64,000 bases of DNA, taken from assembly GCA_025716815.1 (NCBI GenBank), contig JAIXMN010000003.1, positions 62,001 to 126,000 of the forward strand, in the 5' to 3' direction. The notes under the pieces were generated by a model. That model ran no database searches. It saw nothing but the letters and a program-made list of their open reading frames with translations, and had not been told where the DNA came from. This DNA comes from Dichotomocladium elegans. Taxonomy: Eukaryota > Mucoromycota > Mucoromycetes > Mucorales > Lichtheimiaceae. Shown piece after piece: positions 1 to 11,211 of the stretch. The position numbers and the translations under genes were made by a program. The first letter of the stretch is position 1; each line of letters opens with the position of its first letter.

Positions 1-1797
1 CGTGGACGAGCGAAGCCATCGCTGAATGCGGGACAAGTAGTCACCCGACCCGACCGCTGCTGATGGTTGGGATGCAAAGCCAGGTACACTAGCATCTGCC
101 AAAAGCTGGTACTCTGGTCGATTGGGTAACGACGAAGGCAAGGCAACGTCGCCTTGCGGAACCTCGACCTTATTGTTGCTGCTACTTGTCTCTTGGAGAG
201 AGGCCTGGCTGCTCTTTGCCGAGATGGTACCAAGAACGCCCGAGGCCGAGAGCGCCGACTCCATAGATGCCTTGCGGGAGAGCATCGGCGGCGGGGGCGG
301 CTTGGCCGCCTCGAGTTCCAATGCTCGTTCGCGAATCAAGTGGTAAATCGAGACCAGAGGGTGGTAGGCATCCGGCACCGATTGGGGGTCGTCGAGGGGA
401 GCATCTGCGAGATGGCGAGCTGCGTCCTGGTAAACAGGACTCTGGACAATCATTTCGAGTTTCTGGCGGATCTCGTCTGCAGTACCGAGCTCAAAGCCTT
501 GGGTCATCTGCTCGAGGATGATCGGGTCGAGTGGCAGGCGAAGAGGTTTCCTTGGTGGTAAGAAGTTCTTGACGAGCGGTGTGTTCGGGTCCGGGTTGAG
601 CCACGGGTGGCGGATGACTTCTGCGAGGAGGATGCGCTTCGCAGGGTCGGTGATGAAGATATTGCTGAGAAGGTCGCGGCACTCCTCTGACATGTGAGCC
701 GGATAGGTTACATGGCCACGCTTGATCTTGTCGTGCAGACCCGGCATGGTCTTGTCGTCGAACGGCACGGCGCCGGTGACCATGACATAGATGACGACTC
801 CTAGCGACCAGACATCGATCTCCGGGCCCTTGTAGGGCATCGCACGAAGCAGTTCGGGTGCGGCAAAGTAAAGAGACCCGCAGTAGGTGGTCAGTAACTT
901 CTCAGGGCCGAATAGATTCGAGAGACCAAAATCAATGAGTTTGACGTTCCGACCCTGCTTGTCGATCATGATGTTTTCAATCTTCAGGTCACGGTGCACG
1001 ATCGAGTTCCGGTGCATATAGTCCAGGGCAGACACAATCTGCCGCGAAAAATGTCTCGCCCGCCGCTCCGAGAGTCGCTGCCGCTTGATAATGTAATGCA
1101 ACAGCTGCCCGCCGTTGACGTATTCCATGAATATGTAGAAGTACGGCCCTCCCACGACCATGTCTTTGAGACCGACAATGTGCGGATGACGGAGGAGCAT
1201 CATGATGTGCGCCTCGCGAATTGTGCGCATCTCACGGTTATGCTCGCGTGCCTGTTCTTTAGCGATCTGCCGTGCGCTTTTGGCTGTCATGACATTGACG
1301 ACTGGCTGTCCGTTTGCAGCGCTAGCGCCAGCTCCATCCGTAGTAGGATCATTTGCGCCGGTCTGGGACCGGAGGGCGACAAGCTGGAAATTAGCCCGAG
1401 GAACGATCTTCACAGCGACCTATCAAGATACGCAACGATGCTGTAAGAAAAGAGAAGGCCGTAGTGGTGGTTGCGGGAGGGTGGATGTCCACACCCCCCC
1501 CCGCCTTCCCATACTGCTGCTCTTTACATGCTTTGTTGTCTCGTTGAAAAAAAAAACACGTACCTTTTCGCCTGTGACGTTGTGAACACCGAGCTTGACC
1601 TTTCCCATGCTGCCTTTACCGAGATTTTGTTGCAAGACATAATTGCCAATCGACTTTGGATTTGCTGATGCGGAATCGCGGAGGGATGGCTTTGTAGTGG
1701 TTGTTGGGCTGTTGGTACTACTGCTGCTTTGGTCCTTGGGTAAGGCAGCCGACCGTTGCTGCTGCTGGTGTTCTTCGTTCAGGAAGGCAGCAGCCAT
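1..1797 (-). CDS. Kin1/Kin2 (MARK/PAR-1 type) Ser/Thr protein kinase, 3' part beyond window
   Basis: The gene has two exons here, 1797..1564 and 1419..1, and runs off the left edge. The intron has a GTACGT donor and a GATAG acceptor. The frame then continues from GEK into VAVKIV. The start is the Met at 1797 (MAAAFLNEEHQQ); the frame is open further upstream but is low-complexity there. After about 50 Ser/Gln-rich residues the kinase domain begins with glycine loop GKGSMGKVKL. It has catalytic loop HRDLKIEN, the Mg-binding DFGLSN motif, the activation-loop end CGSLYFAAPELL and a complete large lobe. The GSMGKVKL loop and YCGSLYFAAPE are typical of yeast Kin1/Kin2, kinases for polarised exocytosis and cell-end growth. 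A C-terminal KA1 domain would be expected outside the window. Assignment to the Kin1 family is firm; the exact orthologue is inferred. Confidence 0.9.
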
Positions 1798-2867
1798 GTT
1801 GGGGCGGGTAGGTTGGGGGTGTTTAATGCGAGAGGAAGACAGGTGGAGGTCACTACGCTGCTTGACTTTATTATCCAATATAGCAGTCGTCGAATGTGCC
1901 ACACGTCCCTTTTTCGGTTCGCTTTTTGAAAACGGCAAACACATTATTAAGATCCAAATTATTAGTTTGCTACAAACAAAAAAAAAGAAAGTTGAGAGGG
2001 CTCGGACACAAAGAGAGAGAGAGAGAGAGAAAAAAAAAAGAAGAAAGAATTGAAAATCCTCCAACCCTAGATTGCTCACAAACATACACACCGCAACCGT
2101 AAACCAGGAGCCAGCTAGATCAAGCGACCGCATCAGGTAAAATCCATGCAGACTCAAAGCTGAATTAACCCATACTTTCTATCTTTTTTTTTTTCTTCAA
2201 TGTATCGGGGAATTTGAGAAACCCAAGACGCACCTTTAATTTTTTTCTTTTTTTTTTTGGAAAATAAAGTTCTTGATTAATTGAACAATTTTGTCAGACG
2301 GATTGGGTGATCTAGAGCACGTGGTAGCGGTCAGTCACCCGCTTACAGCCCCACCGGGCTTGTAATCTCTCGAATCATTCGACGACGAGCCAATGCCGAC
2401 ATAAACGAATGCTTATCCATGTTCCCAAAATGAGTTGACTCTATTTTTCCCGATACCTTTATGGATCAACAACAACAGCATGGGATTTTGTACCTGATCA
2501 CCATGCACCGCACATTGATAAACATGCGTCTTACTTACCCCTTATTTCCCCGGTAGATGATTCGTATCCTTTGCTATGGATTTCTCGGCAACCGTTTGAC
2601 GTGGTGACATATATGCTGTATTTGCATTTGTTAAAGGGATAATAATGTAAAGACAGATTAAGGAGCACTAAGTGTGAGAGAGGTGGGTGCAGCTATAGAG
2701 ACATTGCTCGTAAAAAAGAAAAATTACATACGCCGTGAGTGATTGAAGGGAATGCGAGAGCAACAAAGGTGTTTTGTTGTTTAGATGTTATCGGAAGGCG
2801 AGGGTGTTGAAAAGGGCGGGATATTGACAATGTCGATGGTCGCTGTGGCTGCAAAAAGGCAATCGCC
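1798..2867. other. Intergenic/5' region with GA microsatellite
   Basis: This gap lies between two tandem minus-strand genes. It holds a purine run with (GA)n at 2011-2030 followed by poly-A, and several T-rich tracts near 2180-2260. I see no convincing exon. The open frame continuing upstream of the kinase Met is low-complexity and is treated as 5' UTR. Confidence 0.5.
2011..2030. repeat. (GA)n microsatellite
   Basis: A perfect GA dinucleotide run followed by poly-A, upstream of the kinase start. Confidence 0.9.
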
Positions 2868-4277
2868 CTATCCAAATAACTTTTTACCAAAGTCCAAGAC
2901 ACCACGGATATTCAGACCGGGGGTATTATCATTAACGGTCGATGATCGGTCGGTAAAGTAGGAGAATGGGTGCTGCTCAGAACCGAATGGAGGAGAGTCG
3001 TGGATGGCTCCTGTATTGCCACCAAAATGAAAATGAAACTGGGACCCATCCGACCTTCGTCTGTCACTGTGAGTGGTTTCATATTCGTTCAACGCTTCGG
3101 ATGCAATGGAATCCAGGTCAGAGCCTGCTCGCGTACTTTGTTTTTATTTAGTATACTGCCTCCATATGCGAGTAAATACTTTGAATCTTACGTGTCAAAC
3201 TCATTTTGCTGTTGTTGGTTATGATTATGAATGGTATGGAGCGTTGTCCTGTCCATCTGGTCATCATCATCGTTGCCATTGCTTAGCGCAACTGTGGCGC
3301 TGGTTTTCTTGCGAGAAGTAGAAGCCGACGGTGTCAAGTTGATATCCATGATGTTTTGTTTTATGTAAATGAGCTTGTCCGTCAGATCGTCGAGCCTGTT
3401 GTTCAACAAGGACTGTGCTGCGGCTACCACATCGTGTGGACCCTCGTCCTCAACAGCCGCAGAAGCACATGTCGACTCTGCCTCTACCTCTGCCTCTGCC
3501 TGTGATCCCGGTGCTAGTGCTGGTGCTGGTGACGGAGACCTCGACAGTTGACGTTCTTGTATTGACGGAGTAGCGTCAGAACGTACCACTCCTTGTTCGC
3601 AATAATTGTCTTCGTCGCATATTTGCTCGTTATACATCACCGGCATAGTTCTGGCAGCGTAATATTCCTTATAATGTGCTGGTGGTGGCTGCATTTCTTG
3701 CGCGACAGGGCCCGCATGGCCGTCCAGATAAGTTTCCTCGCCGTATTGATCCATATCCTATTATATAATTTTTGAAAACTCAGATCTTGTTTATGCTGAC
3801 TGATTTCAATTCTCCTTTCGTTAACCTTACTTTGCTGTATCGGTTGTAGGCCAAGTGGGCAATTTGGTCATCGCCCAGGAACTCGGCATCCTGGGCATCC
3901 TGCATGTCGTCGGAAAATAAATAATCTTTCACAACTCGATGCTTTTTCTTCTTCTTTTTTGCTTTGCCAAATGGGTTGCGGGTGACGAAGCCAGGCAGAA
4001 TTTCATTTTCTTGCTCCTCCTGTGCAAAGACAGGGTCAAAATCCCAACCTCGAGTGTCCAGGTAATCACCATGGTACTCGGGGTTAAGGAACAGCTCGTC
4101 ATCGTCTTCAAGGCGAATGGGCTGCTGTCTCTTGAATGGTAGACATGAACAGAGTTGTGAAGGTAAAAGGTAATTGCGCCATGTCAGGTCAAACACGTTG
4201 GGCTCTTCTCCGGGCAGTGAAGATACTGATTCCTGCTGCTTGGGCAGGCAAATAGAACACGTCGTCAGTGAGGACAT
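2868..4277 (-). CDS. Unrecognised acidic/basic fungal protein, 426 aa
   Basis: I do not recognise the family. The model has three exons: 4277..3831, 3757..3192 and 3135..2868. Phases close exactly across two GT-AG introns (GTAAGG donor with ATAATAG acceptor, then GTAAGA donor with a TACTAA-like branch and CAAAG acceptor). The N-terminus has two Cys-x2-Cys-like pairs (CSIC, CSCLPF). An acidic patch follows, and a poly-Lys stretch at about residue 115 (KAKKKKKKH) could be a nuclear signal. Next comes a conserved-looking segment around AEFLGDDQIAHLAYNRY. The middle is Pro/Ala/Ser-rich and disordered. A short predicted helix around residues 250-275 (SLLNNRLDDLTDKL) could form a coiled coil. The C-terminus ends DFGKKLFG. 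The clean exon structure supports a real gene, but I cannot name a function. Confidence 0.72.
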
Positions 4278-6324
4278 AGCTAAGACAGCATGCTTTTTGT
4301 TTATGACCAGAACGGGAGAGGAAGACGTCGGTGAAAGGGGTTAAAAAAAAAGTTGAGAGGGAGTAGGGTCACAAAGAAGAAGAGGAAAAAAGCGTACGTC
4401 GGGATTGTATACAAAAATATAGTCATCACATGCTCACATCACAACTCGTATTAAATCCTTTGCACCTCCAAGTGTATCACCAATCATTGATGCATCCGCT
4501 TTCTCTGGTTTGTGCTACTACAGAAAGATGGCCTGCCTACCCATTAGATATGAATGAGTGATGCCCAGGTCCTGCCGTAGTACATCTTGAGCATAGAAGC
4601 AAACATCCGCCATTGAAATACACGAGCGCTGTGAGATTCATATGTCAATAGAATTAGCTATAAACAAATGGACGAGTCTAACCAAGTTTTGTACGGGATG
4701 CCTTATTTCTTTTGAGGTTTATTTATCTTGCACGTCTACATCGGGACAGTAATCCACGGGAAAAACCAGTGCCCCCATATGTGTCCTTTTCTAGCGGACA
4801 CCATCCTGCCCTCCATGCTAGGCATTGGTGACAATGGAGGTAAGCCACGCTCCGTTAATTTCAGAGCCATTATCATCCATGCTATTCGGCCAAGAGCATG
4901 GTAGTTCCTACGATTAAATCTAGTACCAAATGTACGTCGAACAGATAGCTGGAAGCCACGTCCAAGGCTGATCTCATATTATTATAGGCATGTTTAAGTT
5001 CATAGATATTCTATACATTTGTCTTTGTGGCCTTCCAGCATCTAGTCTTTAGGCTACATATAAGTTGCACAGATGGATCTAAGGTTCATGAATATTGTGC
5101 CATGTTGCAAACCGCTTTCCCCGTTGTCCCTTCGCCGAAGTTTTCCAAATAATCAAGCCCTGCCCACATGATCTGTGTATGTCAGTATCCAAATCACAGG
5201 CTTGGTAGCACCTTGGTACAGAGGATTCGTTTTTATAAACGCTGCTTTGCCATCATCTCGACATGACGATGGGCGGGTTTACCCCGTTTCATCCATCACA
5301 TATTGATATCGCAATTGTTGTACTTACCGACGATTAAGCAGTTGGACATGCGAATACAGGTTATATATCTGCTCGATCGCCCACCTCTTTCTCTAACGGG
5401 CTATAGGTAATGACGATTGCTGTGGAGCGTGAGACTAGCGCCCTCAGCAACAAACCGATACAGTGTTGTTGCTTGAGCAAAATCACGCCGTCTCACCTAT
5501 TAAGATCCTGCTCAAGGACAGTGCTTCAGTGTATTAGATAATTCTAAAATGCATTGGTGGCCCCTAATATACTTCTCTTCTTTCTTTCTCTCGTTTCTGC
5601 TAATCAATGCCTTCCTTCGAAATGGAGACGGTCGATCCTGGAAAGAGTAGGGCAGTCCCATTACGAATCCGTCCCTTATGCTTTCGTTCTCAATTAATTT
5701 CAGCAAGACATCCAGCTCGGCAAGAAGGAATGTTGCAGGCATGATACCCCTGAAAAGTGCGTTATGCAAGGACCTACAATCGTTTGACCATGCCAATCCG
5801 ATAATAAAGATGAGTGAGATACATACTTTGTCATTTGCTAGAGGATTGATACATTCCGTCCGTGGTCTCGAAGGCTTTAGAATTCATTCTTATAGGTAGA
5901 GGATGGAAGGGTATCTCCGAGGATGCAACAGCGGCAATGGTGTGTACGGATCGAGAAACTGTATACATACATCTAGCCGGGTATACTGTAATGACAGTGG
6001 CTGAGAGCCCTTTATAAGTATATGTAGTTCCAAAATCATGAAGAGAATAGGCTGTGTTATCTATCAATCTCCAAATTGTCGATATTCACTTGTTATTAAT
6101 TCATCTTATTTTATAGATTATTGCGTTAGGGGTGTGGGGCAAGTATGTGGTGATTTCAGTAGGGTAAAAGAGACGGCCTTTTCTATTGAATTTTTCCAGG
6201 CTATTCAGCCAATGGAACTTTTGTTGTTAGTGGGGTGTGATCGTGCATTGTGCCTTGCCGTCATGTACTTTAATTTCAAAATAAAAAATCGCACAAAAGT
6301 ATTATCAATGCCGTATGGATACCA
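4278..6324. other. Gene-free AT-rich spacer
   Basis: This 2-kb stretch is AT-rich with scattered stops in all frames. The few open frames (for example 5512-5796) show no recognisable domain and no splice-consistent partners. I see no RNA gene or clear repeat in it. Confidence 0.5.
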
Positions 6325-7945
6325 GTTAGTCAACAGAAAACATCAGTCCCCTTCTTCAACTTACGCTGAAAGGAGCTAGGTGTGCCATTGCGGTAGCGAG
6401 GGCGAAAGAGGGAGGGATGGAAGGATCTGGAGCTATTGAGCATCGACGGCGGATGCGACGGCGAAAGGATCGGAGGAATGAACAACGAGGGGCGACAACG
6501 GACCAACAACAACACTAGCGGCAAGACAAAAGCACCTTGATGGAGTCATGGTGGAAGACCTGCGCCGGTGCAGCCAAACCACGCTGCGACCCAAGGCCCA
6601 TATCCTCTCCTCATGACGCGCTTGAGTTAGGCGGATATCATTATCGACAGATGATTCGGACTACTAGAAGATTGCAGAATGGAACAAGGGTAACCTATTT
6701 GCCCTTTTGCTTTGCTCTTGACAACTGACAAAAACTGCTCAATCGGATTGAGTTCAGGCGAGTAGGATGGAAGATAAGCGCATAAATATCCTCGACACTC
6801 GATGTATTTAGCGATATCCTCAGCCTCATGGATAGGTGCATTATCCATTACCAAATAATGGCCCCTTCATATGTTCATACTTATCCATCTTGACCGATGT
6901 AGCCTTAAAGAAGCTGAGATAATGTCCAGCCACAGTTCCTCTGCTCGCAATTTCAGGTTGACCTGCCCTCTTTCTTTTCTTGATTAATGATGTCTGGTGC
7001 TGAGATTGCTCCCGAGAGTGTGGTTGCCTTTGTCTTTGTTTTTGTCTTTGGTATTGCGTCCACTGCAAGGGTTCCTTTCTTGGACCATGCCAAACTGCGT
7101 TTCATATTAATATGGAACCAGACTTGTCAAGAGAAACGCAGTTTTTCTAAAGTCAGTATCAGTCCTGTCTCATTTGCGCACCCAGTCAACGCGCTCTTGG
7201 ATCTTCGCAGCACTATTCCTTTCTAAAGGCTGAGACCGAGCCATTTTCAATAACAAGTTGCATAAATCGATGGAGCATCATTTTAGATGCTTTGAGGACC
7301 CTCACATCTTTAGAGCAGTTGCTCCATCAGCCGCTCCATGACAATGGATGGATTCTCATCAACGCGTCCAAAAATAACGCTCTTTTGCTCTTCATCAAGA
7401 ATTCGCGTACGTCTTCTCGCTTTAGGTTTCTTACAGATGCTTTCAGGGTCCTTCTCGTACTGCAAATGTCCATCGCCGGGTTGAAAGAACATGGATTCCT
7501 CGCAGCTGATGCATTCAAGACCTTCTCACACATGAGTTTGAAAAATGTGACCTTGCCTTGGTCAGCGTATGCTGCCTAAGTGCGCTTGATCCCCCGCTTC
7601 TTTCATCCGAATGTCTGTATCCTTTCGCTTGGGAATGTGCGTGGTAGTAAGGTCAGAGTTATCTCTGCAAGATATGCTACGCAGATATTCAGTGCGAGAA
7701 CAAACGGGTTGCAAAGAGCACATTTCTTCATCAACAACATCGTTCATAGGTTCACGACAGCCACGTTCATCAACGACATGACCTTGGCCATCTTCGTCGA
7801 AAAATAGGTTGCTCATTTCAGAATGTAAAAGTGTATAAAAGAGATGGAAGCGACATCTTTCGGTGGGATTCACGTGTCATTCGATTTGTCATCATGCGTA
7901 TTCTGAGCAAAACGTCGGTTTTATTTTTGCGAACCTTCGACTTTG
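6325..7945 (-). mobile_element. Degenerate Tc1/mariner-IS630 type transposon, copy A
   Basis: The minus strand at 6854-6627 encodes the C-terminal half of a DDE_3 superfamily transposase. It shows MVMDNAPIH with the second catalytic Asp, and YSPELNPIEQ with the third acidic residue. Further upstream on the same strand, near 7490-7310, a fragment with KPKARRRTRILDEEQ and IVMERLMEQLL resembles the helix-turn-helix N-terminal part. The frames are broken by stops and indels, so this copy is dead. Copies B (29578-30531) and C (49745-51048) share the same order of blocks. A and C both start with GTTAGTCAACAGAAAA and end in a similar T-rich stretch. I see no clean terminal inverted repeats, so boundaries come from inter-copy homology only. 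Confidence 0.85.
6627..6854 (-). pseudogene. Transposase DDE fragment of copy A
   Basis: This 75-codon open stretch holds the D and E/D blocks of a Tc1/IS630 transposase (DNAPIH, then LPSYSPELNPIEQ). The adjoining N-terminal part is in other frames. In copy B the same block reads YSPKLNPIEQFWSVVKSK, which shows the expected Trp that copy A has changed (QFL). Confidence 0.85.
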
Positions 7946-8289
7946 ATCCCAGCGAGCTCCTTGATCAAGCATTCCGTTATAAGTATTGCTCAGTCTGGTC
8001 GAGGGGAAGGTCATGCGCGAGTTCGCAAAAGAGGATGTTTACGATGGCATCAAAAAAATCTCCGGAGAAACATCCCAATGCTTTCTATGGGCTCTGCAAA
8101 TCCTTCGCGGCAAGAGGCGCAAAGTCTATCCAGTGCTTTCCTCCCCGAACTTTCTGGATGCCATCCCACATGCCCATCGACACGCGAATCCTCTGCCAGC
8201 ATATGTCAAGGCCGGCATTCACTAAAGTGCCATCGGTCGAGAAGACATAGGGGGAGGTACTTGACCTCTAGTCCAAGGCATTCAAGAAT

Positions 8290-8816
8290 ATGCATGGCAG
8301 AAGGTTGTTAGGTGCGGTACAGACGGATGGAGAATCTATATCGACCATACTCAAGATGATGACGAAGGGGTTACCACCAGTGACGGCGCTGTGGGAGCCC
8401 AAAAGCGTACGCAGTGTCGACAGTATGAGATGTTCGAGGCATGCGTTCAGTGTTTCTTTGATTGACGATTACCGCGCCTCCGTGACCTGCCCCGAGTGCT
8501 CCAGCCACATGAAGTCCTTCAAGCGTGTCTACGCCCCAATCCGCGACCATGGCAGCGAGCAGAGCGTCCTGAAGTTCAATGCCATGGGCTTCGAAGGTGT
8601 ACAAACCTAAATCGGTTGAAGTCCCTGGAAGAGGTTACGGGATTGTCTTGATTGCAGCTTTGGAACCGAGACACAGCGGCAGTGCTCAACTTTAGGCACA
8701 TTCTCCTGAGCCTCGGGGTCAATGGCGAGATTCCAGAGCGGATCCGACGTGGCAATTCCCAGGACGATGGTGAAAATGGCCTGGCACCTGCCAGGTCTGC
8801 AAAACGCAAGGTATAG
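8290..8816 (+). pseudogene. Fanzor/TnpB-like nuclease relic (C-terminal RuvC/zinc-ribbon part)
   Basis: Three blocks in the right order match the C-terminus of TnpB/Fanzor proteins. First is LIDDYRASVTCPEC at about 8458-8499, matching the family pattern E/D-[FY]-R-x-S-x-x-C-x-x-C. Second is HGLRRCTN at 8583-8606, like the second half of the zinc ribbon. Third is WNRDTAAVLNFRHIL at 8661-8705, the RuvC-III NRD motif with the Asp, followed by an open tail to a stop at 8814-8816. Blocks two and three share one frame but are separated by a TGA. Block one is in another frame, so at least one indel and one stop are present. I could not find the RuvC-I part upstream. It lies about 350 bp from transposon copy A. 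The alternative is chance similarity, but three ordered motifs make that unlikely. Confidence 0.6.
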
Positions 8817-9236
8817 TAACTGCTGCTTTTGACAAGTCACGGGTGAATCGCGAGCGCAAAGGCTGATTCCGGCAAGAAGCAAGATACTTGGGCCGCTCTC
8901 CATTCGCTGAATGGAGGGGAGGCAGCCTGTAGGTGAGCCGGGGGGTTGGGGGGAGGAGAAGAGAGCAATACAGCCTGCTGTGTGACAACAAAGAGGCTCG
9001 ACCTGCTAACATATCACTTGATGGTACGTTCACCGGCTTATTACACGCATTCATTGCCTGTACTGAACCGCAAATACTATCTACTGATGGTCTGATATCC
9101 ATGATCGCATTGAAAATAAAATGATTGTGACGACTGTTCTCGTGCATGTGCTCTTCATCTCCAGCACCCCCTGCCCACCGACCTCCGCACCCGCCCAAGC
9201 GGACCTCGCTTTTTTTTTCTCCTTTCAGTATTGACC
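8817..9236. other. Spacer upstream of BolA-like gene
   Basis: No coding signal is supported. A pyrimidine-rich tract and TTTCAG lie just before the ATG at 9237. The long open frame on the minus strand here is antisense to the Fanzor-like relic and shows no domain. Confidence 0.45.
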
Positions 9237-9736
9237 ATGTTTCGATCCATCGCAAGATTATCCACACCATTCCGTAATCGCATGTACTCTACGGAGAGCA
9301 TGTCTCAGGGCGAGCAGCACATTTACAGCAAATTGACAGAGGCCCTGTCACCCACTCGTCTCCGAGTTGTTGATGTATCAGGTAAGCAGCAGAGAAAGAG
9401 GCGACCCCGCACACTCTCTCTTTCGCTCCAGATTGTGTATCGGGGCGAGAGTCCTCATAGTAGTATTATAGGCGGCTGCGGATCAATGTATGCCATTGAT
9501 ATTGCTTCGAAGGCGTTTGAGGGCACGTCGATTGTCAAGCAGCACCGTATGGTCAACCAAATTCTAAAAGATGAAATCAAGGAAATGCATGGGCTTCAGG
9601 TAAAAAAGAAAAAAAAAAGTTGTGGTTTGAGTGATGGAACAAAAGGAAAAGAAGCTCAATCGATATAACTTCTTTTTTACGTATATGCTACGGATTTTTT
9701 TTTAAAAAAAAAAAGCTCAAAACATCTGCAAAATAG
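9237..9736 (+). CDS. BOL3: BolA-like protein 3 (mitochondrial Fe-S cluster trafficking)
   Basis: The model has three exons, 9237..9381, 9472..9599 and 9716..9736, giving 97 aa. The first intron is GTAAGC..TATAG. The second is GTAAAA with a poly-A-rich AAG acceptor. It restores the family C-terminus LKTSAK, where unspliced reading would give poly-Lys. The N-terminus ([21 protein letters not shown]) is Arg/Ser-rich without acidic residues, as expected for mitochondrial import. The BolA fold shows [14 protein letters not shown], then [20 protein letters not shown] with the invariant His of BolA proteins. Bol3/BOLA3 helps deliver 4Fe-4S clusters to mitochondrial proteins such as lipoyl synthase; this is family knowledge. 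The gene is convergent with the eIF4E gene, with 39 bp between stop codons. Confidence 0.9.
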
Positions 9737-9775
9737 ACAAAAAAGGGGGAGCGAAATTTGCATAAAAATGAATTA

Positions 9776-11211
9776 TTACTGTTGTGATTCTGATTGTTGT
9801 GATTGTTGCTGCTGTGCTTGACGGTAAAGATTGTTATTGCTGCGGTGCGCCTTTTGCTTCAAGCCTAGGCGTTCGATATCTGCAACAACCTTCTCAATGC
9901 TCTCCTTGGTGATCATCGGCCGCATCTCCACCTTTGTCCGAAGCAATAAACCCGCCGGATCCTCGGGCCATTTTTGTTTTTGAAACGCGGCATGGTTCTT
10001 ATGGACTATCCATCGTTCTGTTGATTTACCACTTCCTTCTTTGAGGGGGTTGCCACTATACCTTTATAATAAAAGGACTGGATTTCCGCTGGGCCAAGCA
10101 TATCCGTGAGCGTTGTCTTGATGCGCAAATCTCGCTCTGGATCGTTGTGATGATTTTGAGCAACCCAGACTTGATAATTGTCACATTGGCTCCGGGAAGA
10201 TACCGACACACCACACACAGTATCCCCAAGCCATTCTTCCACCTTTTCTCCGATCAAGAGCACCAAAAGATCGCGCCAGAACAGCGACGACTGGGCTTTA
10301 GATATCTTGAAATTGTATGATCCGCCGTGTTCGTTCTGTGGATCCTCCCTATATAGTGTATTAGTTGATTGGTTGCGAATAATCTGGATTGGTTCTTGCC
10401 ATATCGGCTTGATGCCTTTCCGCATGAAATGGAGGTTGCTCCTGAATCCAAGTCGATCGGGGCCGTCGATATTATTATAAACCGACCAGAATTTCTAAAC
10501 GTTCAGGTTTCATACAAGTCAGCTTCGAGTCTTAACCGCCCATATTCCTCCTCCAGCAAACAAGGCCAAACGGGCCGGACTTGTGCCCCTACGCTGGATG
10601 TACACACGTATACGTTACCTGAACCGTACCGACTGTGGAGATTACCTGAAGATTGGCTTCATATTCAGTTGGCGGCAAGTTAGGTACATATCTTTATATA
10701 TATATATATGTACACAGCTACTTTTGAGCCACAAAAAAAGAGAAGAGGGGAATCACAATTGCTTCAGACCCAATACTGACCTGTCATACCAAAACGTCCA
10801 TTCGCTCTGGAGTGAAATCTCTCCGACCTGACGCAGTTTCTGCTTTCGTTCCTCGTCGAGAACAAAGACCTCGTCTTTGTACACATAACTATCCTTGAGG
10901 ATGGTCGCGCTCGGGCGAGGAGACACAGGACTCGGCGACCGAGTGCGATTAGACAGAGCTCGGCGCATTTCGGGCGAACCGCCGTCAGGTCTTGGGGAGA
11001 GTGTGTCCGGAGACCGATGGGTCTTGAGATGGCTAGAGTTTGGCCTATACTGGAAGGCAGATACGGCTGGGGACAAGGACACTGTGGCCGCCAAAGTGGA
11101 ACCAGCATTAGCTAGTCGACTGGGGTTTACCGTGTTATTCCCGGCAATGCTATGGACATGACCCGCAGGTATTGTTTCCCCTGGCGATGACTGGCTGGAA
11201 GACCCCGTCAT
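9776..11211 (-). CDS. eIF4E family protein, class II (4EHP-like)
   Basis: The model has five exons, 11211..10781, 10691..10619, 10494..10400, 10348..10062 and 10005..9776, giving 371 aa with all phases closing. The N-terminal 130 residues are Ser/Pro-rich. The cap-binding domain then shows WTFWYDR, EYEANLQVISTVGTVQKFW, GIKPIWEDPQ and the later DLLVLLIGE helix. At the position of the first cap-stacking Trp of canonical eIF4E there is a Tyr (EYEANL), as in animal 4EHP. The second Trp (PIWED) is kept. That makes it class II, so binding the mRNA cap and repressing or specialising translation is likely (inference). Exons 3 and 4 are joined by a GC-AG intron of 51 nt that is itself open in frame. 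The C-terminus is Gln-rich. The start Met is at 11211. Confidence 0.88.

Noticed and set aside
8719..9270. 183-codon minus-strand ORF
   Set aside because: It lies antisense to the Fanzor-like relic tail and crosses into the BolA-like promoter without any domain.
9600..9715. Poly-Lys C-terminus on the BolA-like protein
   Set aside because: It is read-through of an A-rich intron; the third exon restores the family-like ending LKTSAK.
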